From the NCBI GenBank assembly GCA_026706895.1, contig JAPOXW010000004.1, forward strand, positions 1-64,000: a DNA stretch of 64,000 bases. The letters are read 5' to 3'. The notes beneath the pieces were generated by a model. It worked only from the letters and a program-made list of their open reading frames with translations, was not told the DNA's origin and made no database searches. The stretch comes from Gammaproteobacteria bacterium (GTDB taxonomy: Bacteria; Pseudomonadota; Gammaproteobacteria; Poriferisulfidales; Poriferisulfidaceae). This document shows positions 9,131 through 19,253 of the stretch, piece after piece. Both the position numbers and the translations under genes were made by a program. The number at the start of each line of letters is the position of its first letter. Position 1 is the first letter of the stretch.

Positions 9131-10228
9131 ATGCCGGCACAGATCTTGATCGGATTGTCCGGAGGGGTCGATTCGGCTGTTGCGGCCTGGAAGCTGCGCG
9201 AACGCGGCATCGAGGTCGAAGCCGTATTCATGAAGAACTGGGAAGAGGACGATACCGAGGAATATTGTGCGGCAGCAGTGGATCTTGCTGATGCTCAGGC
9301 GGTTTGCGACAAGCTTGACCTCCAGTTGCACACCATCAATTTCTCTGCGGAATACTGGGATCGCGTGTTCCAGGTCTTCTTGGCCGAGTATTCGGCCGGA
9401 CGCACGCCGAACCCGGATATCCTGTGCAATCGCGAAATCAAGTTTCGAGCTTTCCTGGACTATGCCTGGACGCTTGGCGTGGATCGCATCGCCACGGGCC
9501 ACTATGCGGGCGTCCGGTTTCATGGGGTGGCCCCCGAGCTCATCCAGTCCGAGGACTTGGACAAGGATCAGACCTATTTCCTTCATCGCCTGGATCAGGA
9601 GCAATTGGCCTCTGCCCACTTTCCCCTGCAGGGTATGACCAAGAAAGAGACTCGGGAGCAGGCACGCCGGATCGGGCTTCCGGTGCACGATAAGAAAGAC
9701 AGCACGGGCATCTGTTTCATCGGGGAGCGGCGTTTCCAGGACTTTCTGGCGAATTACATCCCGGCTCAGCCCGGCTCGATTGTTGATTCTTCCGGGAGCA
9801 AGCTAGGAGAACACCAAGGATTGGCATTCCAGACGATCGGCCAGCGAACAGGCCTTGGTATTGGTGGAATTTCCGGAAGCGGCGAAGGTCCTTGGTATGT
9901 CGTCGACAAGAACCTCGAAAACGGTCAATTGACCGTAACCCAGGATCGCAACCACCCAGCTTTGAACGTCCATGTGCTGGAAATCGAATCGCCGCATTGG
10001 ATTGCCGGCAGTCCGCCCGAAGAGCAGTCGCTCAAGGCGCGGATTCGCCATCGCCAGCCCTTGCAGGACTGCTGGCTGGAACAGAACGGGAAAGACTGCC
10101 GGGTGCGCTTTGCATTGCCCCAATGGGCCCCGGCTCCAGGCCAATCGGTAGTGTTTTACCTCGGAGAAGTCTGCCTGGGAGGAGGCGTTATCTTGAAAGC
10201 GTTGGACACAGGTTCCGCTGCCTCATAA
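9131..10228 (+). CDS. mnmA: tRNA-specific 2-thiouridylase
   Basis: LSGGVDSAVAAWKL PP-loop, GHYAG, DSTGICFIGERRFQDFL. Confidence 0.96.
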   Translation: MPAQILIGLSGGVDSAVAAWKLRERGIEVEAVFMKNWEEDDTEEYCAAAVDLADAQAVCDKLDLQLHTINFSAEYWDRVFQVFLAEYSAGRTPNPDILCNREIKFRAFLDYAWTLGVDRIATGHYAGVRFHGVAPELIQSEDLDKDQTYFLHRLDQEQLASAHFPLQGMTKKETREQARRIGLPVHDKKDSTGICFIGERRFQDFLANYIPAQPGSIVDSSGSKLGEHQGLAFQTIGQRTGLGIGGISGSGEGPWYVVDKNLENGQLTVTQDRNHPALNVHVLEIESPHWIAGSPPEEQSLKARIRHRQPLQDCWLEQNGKDCRVRFALPQWAPAPGQSVVFYLGEVCLGGGVILKALDTGSAAS

Positions 10229-10327
10229 ACGGTTTCGTGCGAAAATAGGCGTTTGTCGCCGCCCGCCAATCCTGGCAGAGTGTTAAAGTTCATTTTTCTA
10301 AACGAAAACTTACGCAATTACAAAACT

Positions 10328-13000
10328 ATGGGAAACAGTCTCAATACGAAATCTACGCTCAAGGTGGGCGAGGAAACTTATCAGATATACCGGTTAACCG
10401 ACCTGGAAGGTGCCAATCGCCTTCCATTTTCACTGAAAATCCTTCTGGAAAACCTGTTGCGTCACGAGGATGGCCGCACGGTTACTTCGGACGACATCCA
10501 GGCTCTGCTGAACTGGGATCCATCCGCCGAAGCCAGTCAGGAGATCGCATTCCGCCCTGCCCGCGTGCTGATGCAGGACTTCACCGGGGTTCCTGCTGTG
10601 GTTGATCTGGCTGCCATGCGCGACGCCATGGGCGTACTGGGCGGCAATCCGGAACGCATCAACCCCCTGCAACCGGCTGAGTTGGTCATCGATCACTCGG
10701 TCCAGGTTGACCGATTCGCCAGTGATCAGGCATTTGATCTCAATGCAAAACTGGAATTCGACCGGAATCGGGAACGCTACCAGTTCCTCAAATGGGGCCA
10801 AAACGCCTTCAGCAACTTCAAAGTCGTGCCGCCGGATACCGGCATCGTGCATCAAGTCAACCTTGAATATCTGGCGCGCGTGGTGTTCGCGCAGGAACGC
10901 GATGGCATGCTGGAAGCCTATCCCGACACTCTGGTCGGTACCGATTCCCACACGACGATGATTAACGGCATCGGTGTTCTAGGCTGGGGCGTGGGCGGCA
11001 TCGAGGCGGAAGCCTCCATGCTCGGCCAACCGATTTCCATGCTGATCCCCCGTGTCGTCGGTTTCCGGCTGGCCGGCAGCCTGCCGGAAGGTGCCACCGG
11101 TACGGATCTGGTGCTGACGATCGTCCAGATGCTGCGAGAACACGGTGTGGTTGGGAAGTTCGTTGAATTCCATGGTGATGGGCTGGATCAGCTCTCCATC
11201 GGGGATCGAGCCACCATCGCCAACATGGCGCCGGAATACGGGGCAACCTGCGGGCTGTTCCCAATCGACGCCGAAACAGTCAATTATCTGCGCCTGACCG
11301 GTCGGGACGAACACCTGGCCGATCGGGTCGAGGCCTATGCGAAAGAACAGGGAATGTGGCGTGAAGCCGGCGATAAGCCGGTCGAATACAGCGAATCACT
11401 CGAACTGGATCTCGGTTCAGTCGAGCCGAGCCTGGCCGGACCCAAACGACCTCAGGATCGGGTGCCGCTGCGCGAAGCGGCATCGCAATTCCAGGCCCGG
11501 CTGGAAGAGATCAACCAGGCGCGCAACAAGTCGCGGCAATCCAGCCTGGATGTCGAAATCGATGGCCAGGCCTGCACCGTGGGCGACGGGCTGGTCGCCA
11601 TCGCCGCCATTACTTCTTGCACGAACACGTCCAATCCGTCAGTCATGGTGGCCGCCGGGCTGGTCGCGAAGAAGGCAATGGAGTTGGGACTGAAAGCTCG
11701 CCCGTGGGTCAAGACTTCCCTGGCTCCCGGCTCGCGCGTGGTGACGGACTACCTGGAACGGGCTGGTTTGATGGAAGCCTTGAAGCAGTTGGGCTTTCAC
11801 CTGGTCGGCTATGGCTGCACGACCTGCATCGGCAATTCCGGGCCTCTGCCGGAACAGGTCTCGAAAATCATCCAGGACCACGACTTGACCGCCGTATCCG
11901 TGCTGTCCGGCAACCGGAATTTTGAAGGACGGATCCATGCCCAGGTCCTGATGAATTACCTGGCCTCACCGCCCCTGGTGGTCGCGTACGCCATTGCTGG
12001 GCGAATGGACGTGGATCTGCACCAGGAGCCGATAGCCACGACGCCGGAAGGCCAGCCGGTCTACCTAAAGGATCTCTGGCCGACTCAGCATGAGATTGCC
12101 GAAGTCATGGGAGGCGCGCTGGATGCCGGCCAATTCCGGGCGAGCTACCAGAACGTGTTCCAAGGCGACGATCATTGGGCGGGCCTTGAGAGCGTCTCGA
12201 GCGGCCTCTACGAGTGGCCTGACTCGACCTACGTGTCGCACCCACCCTACTTCGAAGATCTTTCCATGGAAGTGGCGAACCCTGTCGATATTCAAGGCGC
12301 ACGGGTACTGGCATTTCTCGGCGATTCAGTCACGACCGACCACATTTCGCCAGCCGGCTCCATCGCTGAAGATAGCCCGGCTGGGCGCTATCTGATCGCA
12401 CGCGGGGTGCAACCGGCTGACTTCAATTCCTACGGCTCGCGCCGAGGCAACCACGAAGTGATGATGCGCGGGACCTTTGCCAACATCCGGCTGCGGAACC
12501 GCTTGGCCAACGGTGTCGAGGGAGGCGTAACCCGGCACTTGCCGGATGGTGAATTGATGTCGATCTTCGATGCGGCCATGAAATACCGAGAGGAAGGAAT
12601 TCCGCTGATTGTGCTGGCCGGCAAGGAATACGGTTGCGGTTCATCTCGCGATTGGGCTGCTAAGGGTCCGCGGCTGCAAGGCGTGCGTGCCGTCATCGCG
12701 GAAAGTTATGAGCGAATTCACCGATCGAACCTGATCGGCATGGGAATCCTGCCACTACAGTTCCAGCCCGGAGAAAGCGCAGAATCGCTGGGGCTGACCG
12801 GTGAAGAGGTCTTCGACATTCTCGGTCTCGATGCTGCCAGCAAGCCGGGCGGGCGGCTGAAGGTGACTGCGACTGCAGCCGATAACGGGGGCGCGACGAG
12901 GACATTCGAGGTAGCGGTGCGTATCGATACCCCGCAGGAATCGGAATACTACCGGCATGGGGGAATCCTGCACTACGTGCTGCGCCAGTTGGCCGCTTAG
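10328..13000 (+). CDS. acnA: Aconitate hydratase A
   Basis: VLMQDFTGVPAVVDLAAMRDA, GTDSHTTMINGIGVLGWGVGGIEAEA, GYGCTTCIGNSGPLP; start placed at ATG 10328 (MGNSLNTKSTLKVG), in frame with the listed ORF. Confidence 0.95.
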   Translation: MGNSLNTKSTLKVGEETYQIYRLTDLEGANRLPFSLKILLENLLRHEDGRTVTSDDIQALLNWDPSAEASQEIAFRPARVLMQDFTGVPAVVDLAAMRDAMGVLGGNPERINPLQPAELVIDHSVQVDRFASDQAFDLNAKLEFDRNRERYQFLKWGQNAFSNFKVVPPDTGIVHQVNLEYLARVVFAQERDGMLEAYPDTLVGTDSHTTMINGIGVLGWGVGGIEAEASMLGQPISMLIPRVVGFRLAGSLPEGATGTDLVLTIVQMLREHGVVGKFVEFHGDGLDQLSIGDRATIANMAPEYGATCGLFPIDAETVNYLRLTGRDEHLADRVEAYAKEQGMWREAGDKPVEYSESLELDLGSVEPSLAGPKRPQDRVPLREAASQFQARLEEINQARNKSRQSSLDVEIDGQACTVGDGLVAIAAITSCTNTSNPSVMVAAGLVAKKAMELGLKARPWVKTSLAPGSRVVTDYLERAGLMEALKQLGFHLVGYGCTTCIGNSGPLPEQVSKIIQDHDLTAVSVLSGNRNFEGRIHAQVLMNYLASPPLVVAYAIAGRMDVDLHQEPIATTPEGQPVYLKDLWPTQHEIAEVMGGALDAGQFRASYQNVFQGDDHWAGLESVSSGLYEWPDSTYVSHPPYFEDLSMEVANPVDIQGARVLAFLGDSVTTDHISPAGSIAEDSPAGRYLIARGVQPADFNSYGSRRGNHEVMMRGTFANIRLRNRLANGVEGGVTRHLPDGELMSIFDAAMKYREEGIPLIVLAGKEYGCGSSRDWAAKGPRLQGVRAVIAESYERIHRSNLIGMGILPLQFQPGESAESLGLTGEEVFDILGLDAASKPGGRLKVTATAADNGGATRTFEVAVRIDTPQESEYYRHGGILHYVLRQLAA

Positions 13001-13039
13001 GCGGCTCCCTTCCCGGGACGCTATGGCGCTGGTTGCCGG

Positions 13040-14410
13040 TTACTTCTGGATCCCTCCGCGGGTCAATGCGTCCGGATCCAGGAGACGTTTCAATTCCTCT
13101 TCGGACAGGTCGGTCTGTTCCCGCGCCACATCGATGACCGGGCGCCCTTCCGCATAAGCCTGCTTGGCAATGGCCGCCCCTTTTTCATAACCGATTACGG
13201 TGTTCAATGCCGTTACCAGAATCGGATTCCGCTCAAGCGACTCTTGCAATACCGCTTCGTTGACGGTGAAGCCAGAAATCGCCTGGTCGGCCAGAAGACG
13301 CGAGGAATTGGAGAGCAGCTCAATGCTTTGCAATAGGTTGTAGGCAATCACCGGCAACATCACGTTCAACTGGAAGCCGCCAGACTGCCCTGCCACTGCA
13401 ATCGTCGCATCGTTCCCCATCACTTGGGCGGCCACCATCGCCGTTGCTTCGGGAACCACTGGATTGACCTTGCCCGGCATGATGCTGCTGCCTGGCTGCA
13501 GGGCTGGCAACGCGATTTCTCCAAGACCGGCTAGGGGCCCGGAATTCATCCAGCGCAAGTCGTTGGCAATTTTCATCAGGCTTACGGCCACTGTGCGTAA
13601 CTGCCCGCTGAGTTCCACGGCCGTATCTTGGGCCGCCAGTCCCTCAAATTTATCCGGCTTGGATTGAAAGTCGAGCGAAGTGTTGCTCCGAATCGACTCG
13701 ATGAAAGCATCCTCGAATCCTTCCGGGGCATTGATGCCGCTGCCCACTGCCGTACCGCCCTGCGCCAGTTCCAGCAGCCGAGGCAATGCCGCCTCGATCC
13801 GCTCTATTCCATAGCGAATCTGACTGGCCCAAGCTCCAACTTCCTGTGACATTCGCACCGGCATCGCATCCATCAGGTGAGTGCGCCCGGTCTTGACCTG
13901 CCGATCCAGGTCAGCCGCCTTGGCCTCTACCGTCTGATGCAAATGCCGCAGGGCCGGCAACAACTGCTCATGAAGCGCCAATGCGGCGCTGACATGCAGG
14001 ACAGTTGGGATCACGTCGTTCGAGCTCTGACTCATGTTGACGTGATCGTTGGGATGCACGCCCCTCCCCGCCAGACGGGCAATCACCTCATTGGCGTTCA
14101 TGTTCGTGCTGGTCCCGGAACCGGTCTGGAACACGTCAACCGGAAATTCCGCATCATGCTGGCCGTCTGCAACCTGCCGGGCAGCCTCGATGATGGCATT
14201 GGCTTTTTCCTTCTCCAGCAAGCCCAGGCTCGCGTTGGCTTCCGCGCAAGCCTTCTTGACCAGGCCGAGCCCATAAAGGAAAGCGCGCGGCATTGTCAGG
14301 CCGCTGATCGGGAAGTTTTCAACTGCACGCTGTGTTTGTGCGCCATATAGGGCATCTTCGGGAACCTGGATTTCCCCCATGCTGTCTTTTTCTGTGCGAT
14401 ATGAGGCCAT
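13040..14410 (-). CDS. fumC: Fumarate hydratase class II
   Basis: GSSIMPGKVNPVVPEA, MSQSSNDVIPT, GTGTSTNMNANEVI-type motif. Confidence 0.95.
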   Translation of the reverse strand: MASYRTEKDSMGEIQVPEDALYGAQTQRAVENFPISGLTMPRAFLYGLGLVKKACAEANASLGLLEKEKANAIIEAARQVADGQHDAEFPVDVFQTGSGTSTNMNANEVIARLAGRGVHPNDHVNMSQSSNDVIPTVLHVSAALALHEQLLPALRHLHQTVEAKAADLDRQVKTGRTHLMDAMPVRMSQEVGAWASQIRYGIERIEAALPRLLELAQGGTAVGSGINAPEGFEDAFIESIRSNTSLDFQSKPDKFEGLAAQDTAVELSGQLRTVAVSLMKIANDLRWMNSGPLAGLGEIALPALQPGSSIMPGKVNPVVPEATAMVAAQVMGNDATIAVAGQSGGFQLNVMLPVIAYNLLQSIELLSNSSRLLADQAISGFTVNEAVLQESLERNPILVTALNTVIGYEKGAAIAKQAYAEGRPVIDVAREQTDLSEEELKRLLDPDALTRGGIQK

Positions 14411-14482
14411 TTGATAAAAAAGCGACGATTTGCAAGGGGCAGTATAATTAATTCTGGAAATTTGTTATTGAGAGTCGCACGC

Positions 14483-15853
14483 TTGGAACTTTCGCCATTG
14501 ACTGCCCTGTCGCCGGTTGATGGGCGCTACCACAAGACTACAAACACGCGACTGCGCCAGTTATTCTCCGAATTCGGCCTGATTCACCACCGTCTTGAGG
14601 TGGAGGTCGTATGGCTTTTGGCCTTGTCGGATCATCCGGGAATTCCGGAGATTCCATCTTTGTCCGATGCAGCCAAAGAGCGCCTTCAATCGCTGGTTGC
14701 GGGATTCTCTCCCGAGCAGGCCCAGCAGGTCAAGGACATCGAAAAAGAAACCAACCACGACGTCAAGGCCCTGGAGTATTTCTTGCGCGGAAAGCTCAAA
14801 GAAGACCCGGATCTGGGTGTGCTGGAGGGATTCATTCACTTTGCCTGCACTTCGTGGGACGTCAACCATCCAGCCTATGCCCTGATGCTCGACCGCGCCC
14901 GCACGGAGGTTGTGCTGCCGGCACTGGAGCGCCTTGAGCAAAACATTCAAAGCATGGCTCACGAATATGCAGACGTCCCGATGTTGTCGCGCACGCACGG
15001 CCAGCCCGCCTCGCCAACCACCGTCGGCAAGGAACTCGCGGTGACGGTTGCCCGGCTCCGACGCCAACTGGAACCTCTTCGAAGCATGCGTTTTCTGGGC
15101 AAGATGAACGGCGCCATCGGTAACTACAACGCACACCTCGCTGCCTATCCGGAAGTCGACTGGACCGATCTTTCCGAAAAAGTTCTGGATTCGCTCGGGC
15201 TGGATCCGAATCCCTACACCACGCAAATCGAACCCTACGACCAGTTCGCGGAGTTCTTCCACTGCCTGATCCGCATCAACAACCTGCTGACCGATTTCGC
15301 GCAGGACGTCTGGCAGTACATTTCTTTAGGCTACTTCCGGCAGAAGGCCAAAGCCGGCGAAGTCGGCTCCTCGACCATGCCGCACAAGGTCAACCCGATC
15401 GACTTCGAGAATGCAGAGGGCAACTTGGGGCTGGCTTGCGCCGAACTGGACTACTATGCGAACAAGTTACCGATTTCACGTTTGCAGCGCGACCTGAGCG
15501 ATTCCACGGTATTGCGGAACATGGGTGCGACCTTGGCATGCAGCACCAATGCATACGCCGCGCTTGAGCGTGGCCTGGGCAAGTTGGATGTGGACACGGA
15601 GCGGTTGGACGACGATCTGGAAGCCTGTCCCGAGGTTTTGGCGGAAGCCGTCCAAACCGTAATGAAACGTTACGGCCTGCCGGATCCCTACGAACAGCTC
15701 AAGGCATTCACCCGAGGACAGCGCATCACCCGGGAGAACCTGGCCGAGTTCATTTCGGGACTGGATTTGCCTGACGACGCCAAGCAGCGGCTGTCGGCGA
15801 TGACGCCACGTGACTACATCGGTGCCGCAGCCGAGTTGGCACGCCGGATCTGA
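14483..15853 (+). CDS. purB: Adenylosuccinate lyase
   Basis: MELSPLTALSPVDGRYHKTTN (TTG start inferred by homology to PurB N-termini), SRTHGQPASPTTVGKE, GSSTMPHKVNPIDFENAEGN. Confidence 0.9.
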   Translation: MELSPLTALSPVDGRYHKTTNTRLRQLFSEFGLIHHRLEVEVVWLLALSDHPGIPEIPSLSDAAKERLQSLVAGFSPEQAQQVKDIEKETNHDVKALEYFLRGKLKEDPDLGVLEGFIHFACTSWDVNHPAYALMLDRARTEVVLPALERLEQNIQSMAHEYADVPMLSRTHGQPASPTTVGKELAVTVARLRRQLEPLRSMRFLGKMNGAIGNYNAHLAAYPEVDWTDLSEKVLDSLGLDPNPYTTQIEPYDQFAEFFHCLIRINNLLTDFAQDVWQYISLGYFRQKAKAGEVGSSTMPHKVNPIDFENAEGNLGLACAELDYYANKLPISRLQRDLSDSTVLRNMGATLACSTNAYAALERGLGKLDVDTERLDDDLEACPEVLAEAVQTVMKRYGLPDPYEQLKAFTRGQRITRENLAEFISGLDLPDDAKQRLSAMTPRDYIGAAAELARRI

Positions 15854-15877
15854 CTAAACTTCGGGGCAGATTCGGCA

Positions 15878-16741
15878 ATGGATCTTTCGCTCCTCAATTT
15901 CATCAACCATCCTATGGTGGGCACGCCATATGGGTCTGTTCTTGATCTCGCCATCGTTCTGGCGATTACGTGCTGGCTGCTATCGGTCATCACGCGCGAA
16001 TATTCTTGGGTAGATCGGGTTTGGTCGGTGGCTCCGGCCATTTTTTGTTTGCTGGTTGCTTCAAGTGCCAATTTCGAGTCGTCCCGTCTGAACCTGATGA
16101 CGCTTCTGATCTGCCTCTGGGCGATTCGAATGACTTTCAACAGCGCAAGGAGAGGGTATTACCAGCCTGGCGGAGAAGATTACCGGTGGGCGTACCTGTG
16201 CGAAAAACTCGGGCCGACCGGGTTCCAGGCTCTCAATCTATTCTTCATCGCTCCCGGGCTGTTGCTTGTTGTCTGGCTGTTTACCTCGCCCATACACCAC
16301 GCCTGGACCGCCATGGAATCGCCGCTGAACTGGCTGGACGGATTGGCCGCCGCCTTGTTCGCCCTGTTCTGGATCGGGGAGGCGGTCGCGGATCAGCAGA
16401 TGTGGCGTTTCCAGCAACAGAAGAAAGCGCGCCAAGGGCAAGGCCTTCCGATTGAGACCCCGTTCATCACAACGGGACTGTTCCAATATTGTCGACATCC
16501 GAATTTCTTCTGTGAGCTCGGGATGTGGTGGGTGTTCTACCTGTTCGCGATCGCTGCGACCGACAAGATTTTCAATTGGAGCGGGCTGGGATTCCTAGCC
16601 TTGACCGGTCTGTTTCTTGGTTCAACAAGGGTGACTGAATCCATCTCCGCATCGCGTTACCCGTCCTACCGCGCCTACCAGGCAAGGGTTTCCCGCTTGA
16701 TCCCCTTCACCCGGCTGGGTTGTATCAAATCCGCGTCTTGA
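15878..16741 (+). CDS. DUF1295 / steroid 5-alpha-reductase-like membrane protein
   Basis: Hydrophobic; C-terminal FITTGLFQYCRHPNFFCELGMWWVFYLF (RHPN motif typical of the ICMT/DUF1295 fold). Confidence 0.8.
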   Translation: MDLSLLNFINHPMVGTPYGSVLDLAIVLAITCWLLSVITREYSWVDRVWSVAPAIFCLLVASSANFESSRLNLMTLLICLWAIRMTFNSARRGYYQPGGEDYRWAYLCEKLGPTGFQALNLFFIAPGLLLVVWLFTSPIHHAWTAMESPLNWLDGLAAALFALFWIGEAVADQQMWRFQQQKKARQGQGLPIETPFITTGLFQYCRHPNFFCELGMWWVFYLFAIAATDKIFNWSGLGFLALTGLFLGSTRVTESISASRYPSYRAYQARVSRLIPFTRLGCIKSAS

Positions 16742-16780
16742 TCTAGGCCGATCCGCCTCCCATACGGGAATGAGCGGAAT

Positions 16781-17911
16781 TCAGATTCCCAGCTTGTTCC
16801 CGATGATGTCCTTGATGTTCTCCAAGGTGGGCTCGACGCTCTCCAGTTTCACGTCCTCGACGACGCTGGGGTCCTTCAACCCGTGTCCCGTCAGTGTGCA
16901 GACCACCGTGCTGCCGTTTTCGATCTTGCCCGAGAGGATGTCTCGCATGACGCCCGCCACCGACACGGCCGAAGCCGGTTCGCAGAAAACCCCTTCATTG
17001 CTGGCCAGCTGCCTTTGCATTTCCAGGATTTCTTCGTCCGTGCATTCATCGAACCATCCGCCCGACTCGCGGTGCACGATCCAAGCGTAATCCCAGCTCT
17101 GGGGGTGGCCGATGCGGATGGCGGTTGCCCGGGTCTCTGGTTTCTCCACCCATTCGCCTCGCATGAACGGGGCGCTGCCCGAGGCCTGATAACCCACCAT
17201 GACTGGCCGCTTGTCGACCTGCTTCGGTACTTCGACATTGTGTGAGTCTAGCGAAGACTCGCAGGTTTCCGTCACTTCGGAGCGGCAGCCGGCCAATTCA
17301 CTGTATCCGATCCAGTGCGCGCTGATGTTGCCGGCATTCCCGACCGGGAGGCAGTGGTAATCCGGAGGAGTCCCCAATGCCCCGACGACTTCATAAGCGA
17401 TGGTTTTTTGGCCTTGGAGCCGGTAGGGATTGATCGAGTTGACGATGGATACGGGCATTTCCTCTCCCACTTCCCGGACGAGTCGCATGCCATCGTCGAA
17501 ATTCCCCTTGATCTGGAGGATAGTCGCACCATGCATGATCGCCTGAGCGAGTTTTCCGAGTGCCACGTTTCCTTCTGGAATCAGCACGAAACATTCCATG
17601 CCGGCTCGAGTGGCATAAGCCGCAGCGGATGCCGAAGTGTTGCCAGTAGACGCGCAGATGATCGCCCGGCTGCCCTCTTCCGCGGCCCGGGTCACCGCCA
17701 CAGTCATGCCTCGATCTTTGAATGAGCCGGTCGGGTTGAGCCCCTCGAACTTGGCCAACACCCGGCAGTCCGTCCCCCATTCGCGAGGCAGTCGCTTCAA
17801 CTCGATGAGCGGGGTATCGCCCTCGCACAGGGTCACCGCGGGCGTGTCCTGCGCAATTGGCAGGAATTCCCGATAACGGTCAATCAACCCGGTGTAGCGT
17901 CGTGTCTCCAT
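16781..17911 (-). CDS. thrC: Threonine synthase
   Basis: FEGLNPTGSFKDRGMTVAVT PLP-lysine motif, STGNTSASAAAYA. Confidence 0.93.
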   Translation of the reverse strand: METRRYTGLIDRYREFLPIAQDTPAVTLCEGDTPLIELKRLPREWGTDCRVLAKFEGLNPTGSFKDRGMTVAVTRAAEEGSRAIICASTGNTSASAAAYATRAGMECFVLIPEGNVALGKLAQAIMHGATILQIKGNFDDGMRLVREVGEEMPVSIVNSINPYRLQGQKTIAYEVVGALGTPPDYHCLPVGNAGNISAHWIGYSELAGCRSEVTETCESSLDSHNVEVPKQVDKRPVMVGYQASGSAPFMRGEWVEKPETRATAIRIGHPQSWDYAWIVHRESGGWFDECTDEEILEMQRQLASNEGVFCEPASAVSVAGVMRDILSGKIENGSTVVCTLTGHGLKDPSVVEDVKLESVEPTLENIKDIIGNKLGI

Positions 17912-17930
17912 ATTCCATTTGACCCCCCTC

Positions 17931-19253
17931 TCATTTCAAAAGTTCGATTCGAATCCTTTGAACCGGGGCAACAATGTCATCCAATTCCTCGATGCGAGAA
18001 AGCGCCTGGTCCATGCGATCCTCCGGAACTTCGTGGGTCAGCAGAATCACCGGAACGCTACCGTCTGCGCCTTGGATATCGGGCTCACGCTGCCGGATTG
18101 CCTCGATACTGATTCCCAGGCCACCCAGAATGTCAGTCACCGCAGCCAGCACGCCGGGGCGATCGATTGCTTGCAATCTCAGATAGCAGGCAGTCGTAAC
18201 CTGCCCGATTGGCAGGATGGGAATATCGCTCAGCGCATGGGGCTGGTAGGCCAAGTGCGGCACTCGGTTTTCCGCGTCGGTGGTCAGTGTGCGCACCACA
18301 TCCACAAGGTCCGCGATGACTGCCGAAGCCGTCGGGTCTCCACCGGCGCCGGCACCGTAGTACAGATGCGCACCCGCCGCATCGGACTTCACGACCACGG
18401 CATTCATGACGCCGGCAACATTGGCCACCAGGCGTGAACGCGGGATCAGGGTGGGATGGACCCGCAGTTCAATCCCTTCACCTGCCCTCTTGGCAATGCC
18501 CAGATGCTTGATCCGGTAACCCAAAGAACGGGCATCTGCGATGTTTTCCGAAGTGATATCCGAAATCCCTTCAACATGCACATGATCGTAAGACAAGGGA
18601 ATGCCGAAGGCGATCGAGGCCAGGATCGTCAGCTTGTGCGCGGCATCGGTGCCGTCGACATCAAAAGTCGGATCGGCTTCTGCATAGCCGAGCCGCTGCG
18701 CTTCGGCAAGTATCTCTGCAAACGGGCGGCCTTCCTCTTCCATCGCCGTGAGGATGTAGTTGCCCGTGCCGTTGATGATCCCGGCAATCCATTCGATCCG
18801 GTTCCCGCTCAGGCTTTCCCGGATGTTCTTGATGATGGGAATGCTGCCCGCAACGGCCGCTTCGAATGCAATGTTGACGCCCTTCTGCTCTGCGTGCGCG
18901 AATATCTCGCTCCCGTGCAGGGCGATCAGGTGCTTGTTCGCAGTGATCACCGGCCGGCCCTGGTCGATTGCGCGCAGGATCAACTCACGTGCGGGATCAA
19001 TGCCGCCCATCAGCTCGATCACCACATCCACTTCCGGATGATCCACGACTTGTTGCGGATCCTGCGTCAGCTGGATCCCGTCAAGGTCGCAATCCCGTTC
19101 CTTGTTCAGGTCTCTGGCGCAGGCGGCGACGATATTCAGGCGTCGGCCGGCCCGGCGTTCGATTTCTTCCTGGTTGCGCGACAACGCGCGAATGACTCCG
19201 CAGCCCACGCAACCGAGCCCCAGCAACCCGACTTTCATCTCGTTTCCATTCAT
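17931..19253 (-). CDS. hom: Homoserine dehydrogenase (with C-terminal ACT domain)
   Basis: VGLLGLGCVGCGVIRAL, GIINGTGNYILTAMEEEGRPFAEILAEAQRLGYAEADPTFDVDGTDAAHKL; C-terminal ACT-like DRPGVLAAVTDILGGLGISIEAIRQ. Confidence 0.95.
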   Translation of the reverse strand: MNGNEMKVGLLGLGCVGCGVIRALSRNQEEIERRAGRRLNIVAACARDLNKERDCDLDGIQLTQDPQQVVDHPEVDVVIELMGGIDPARELILRAIDQGRPVITANKHLIALHGSEIFAHAEQKGVNIAFEAAVAGSIPIIKNIRESLSGNRIEWIAGIINGTGNYILTAMEEEGRPFAEILAEAQRLGYAEADPTFDVDGTDAAHKLTILASIAFGIPLSYDHVHVEGISDITSENIADARSLGYRIKHLGIAKRAGEGIELRVHPTLIPRSRLVANVAGVMNAVVVKSDAAGAHLYYGAGAGGDPTASAVIADLVDVVRTLTTDAENRVPHLAYQPHALSDIPILPIGQVTTACYLRLQAIDRPGVLAAVTDILGGLGISIEAIRQREPDIQGADGSVPVILLTHEVPEDRMDQALSRIEELDDIVAPVQRIRIELLK

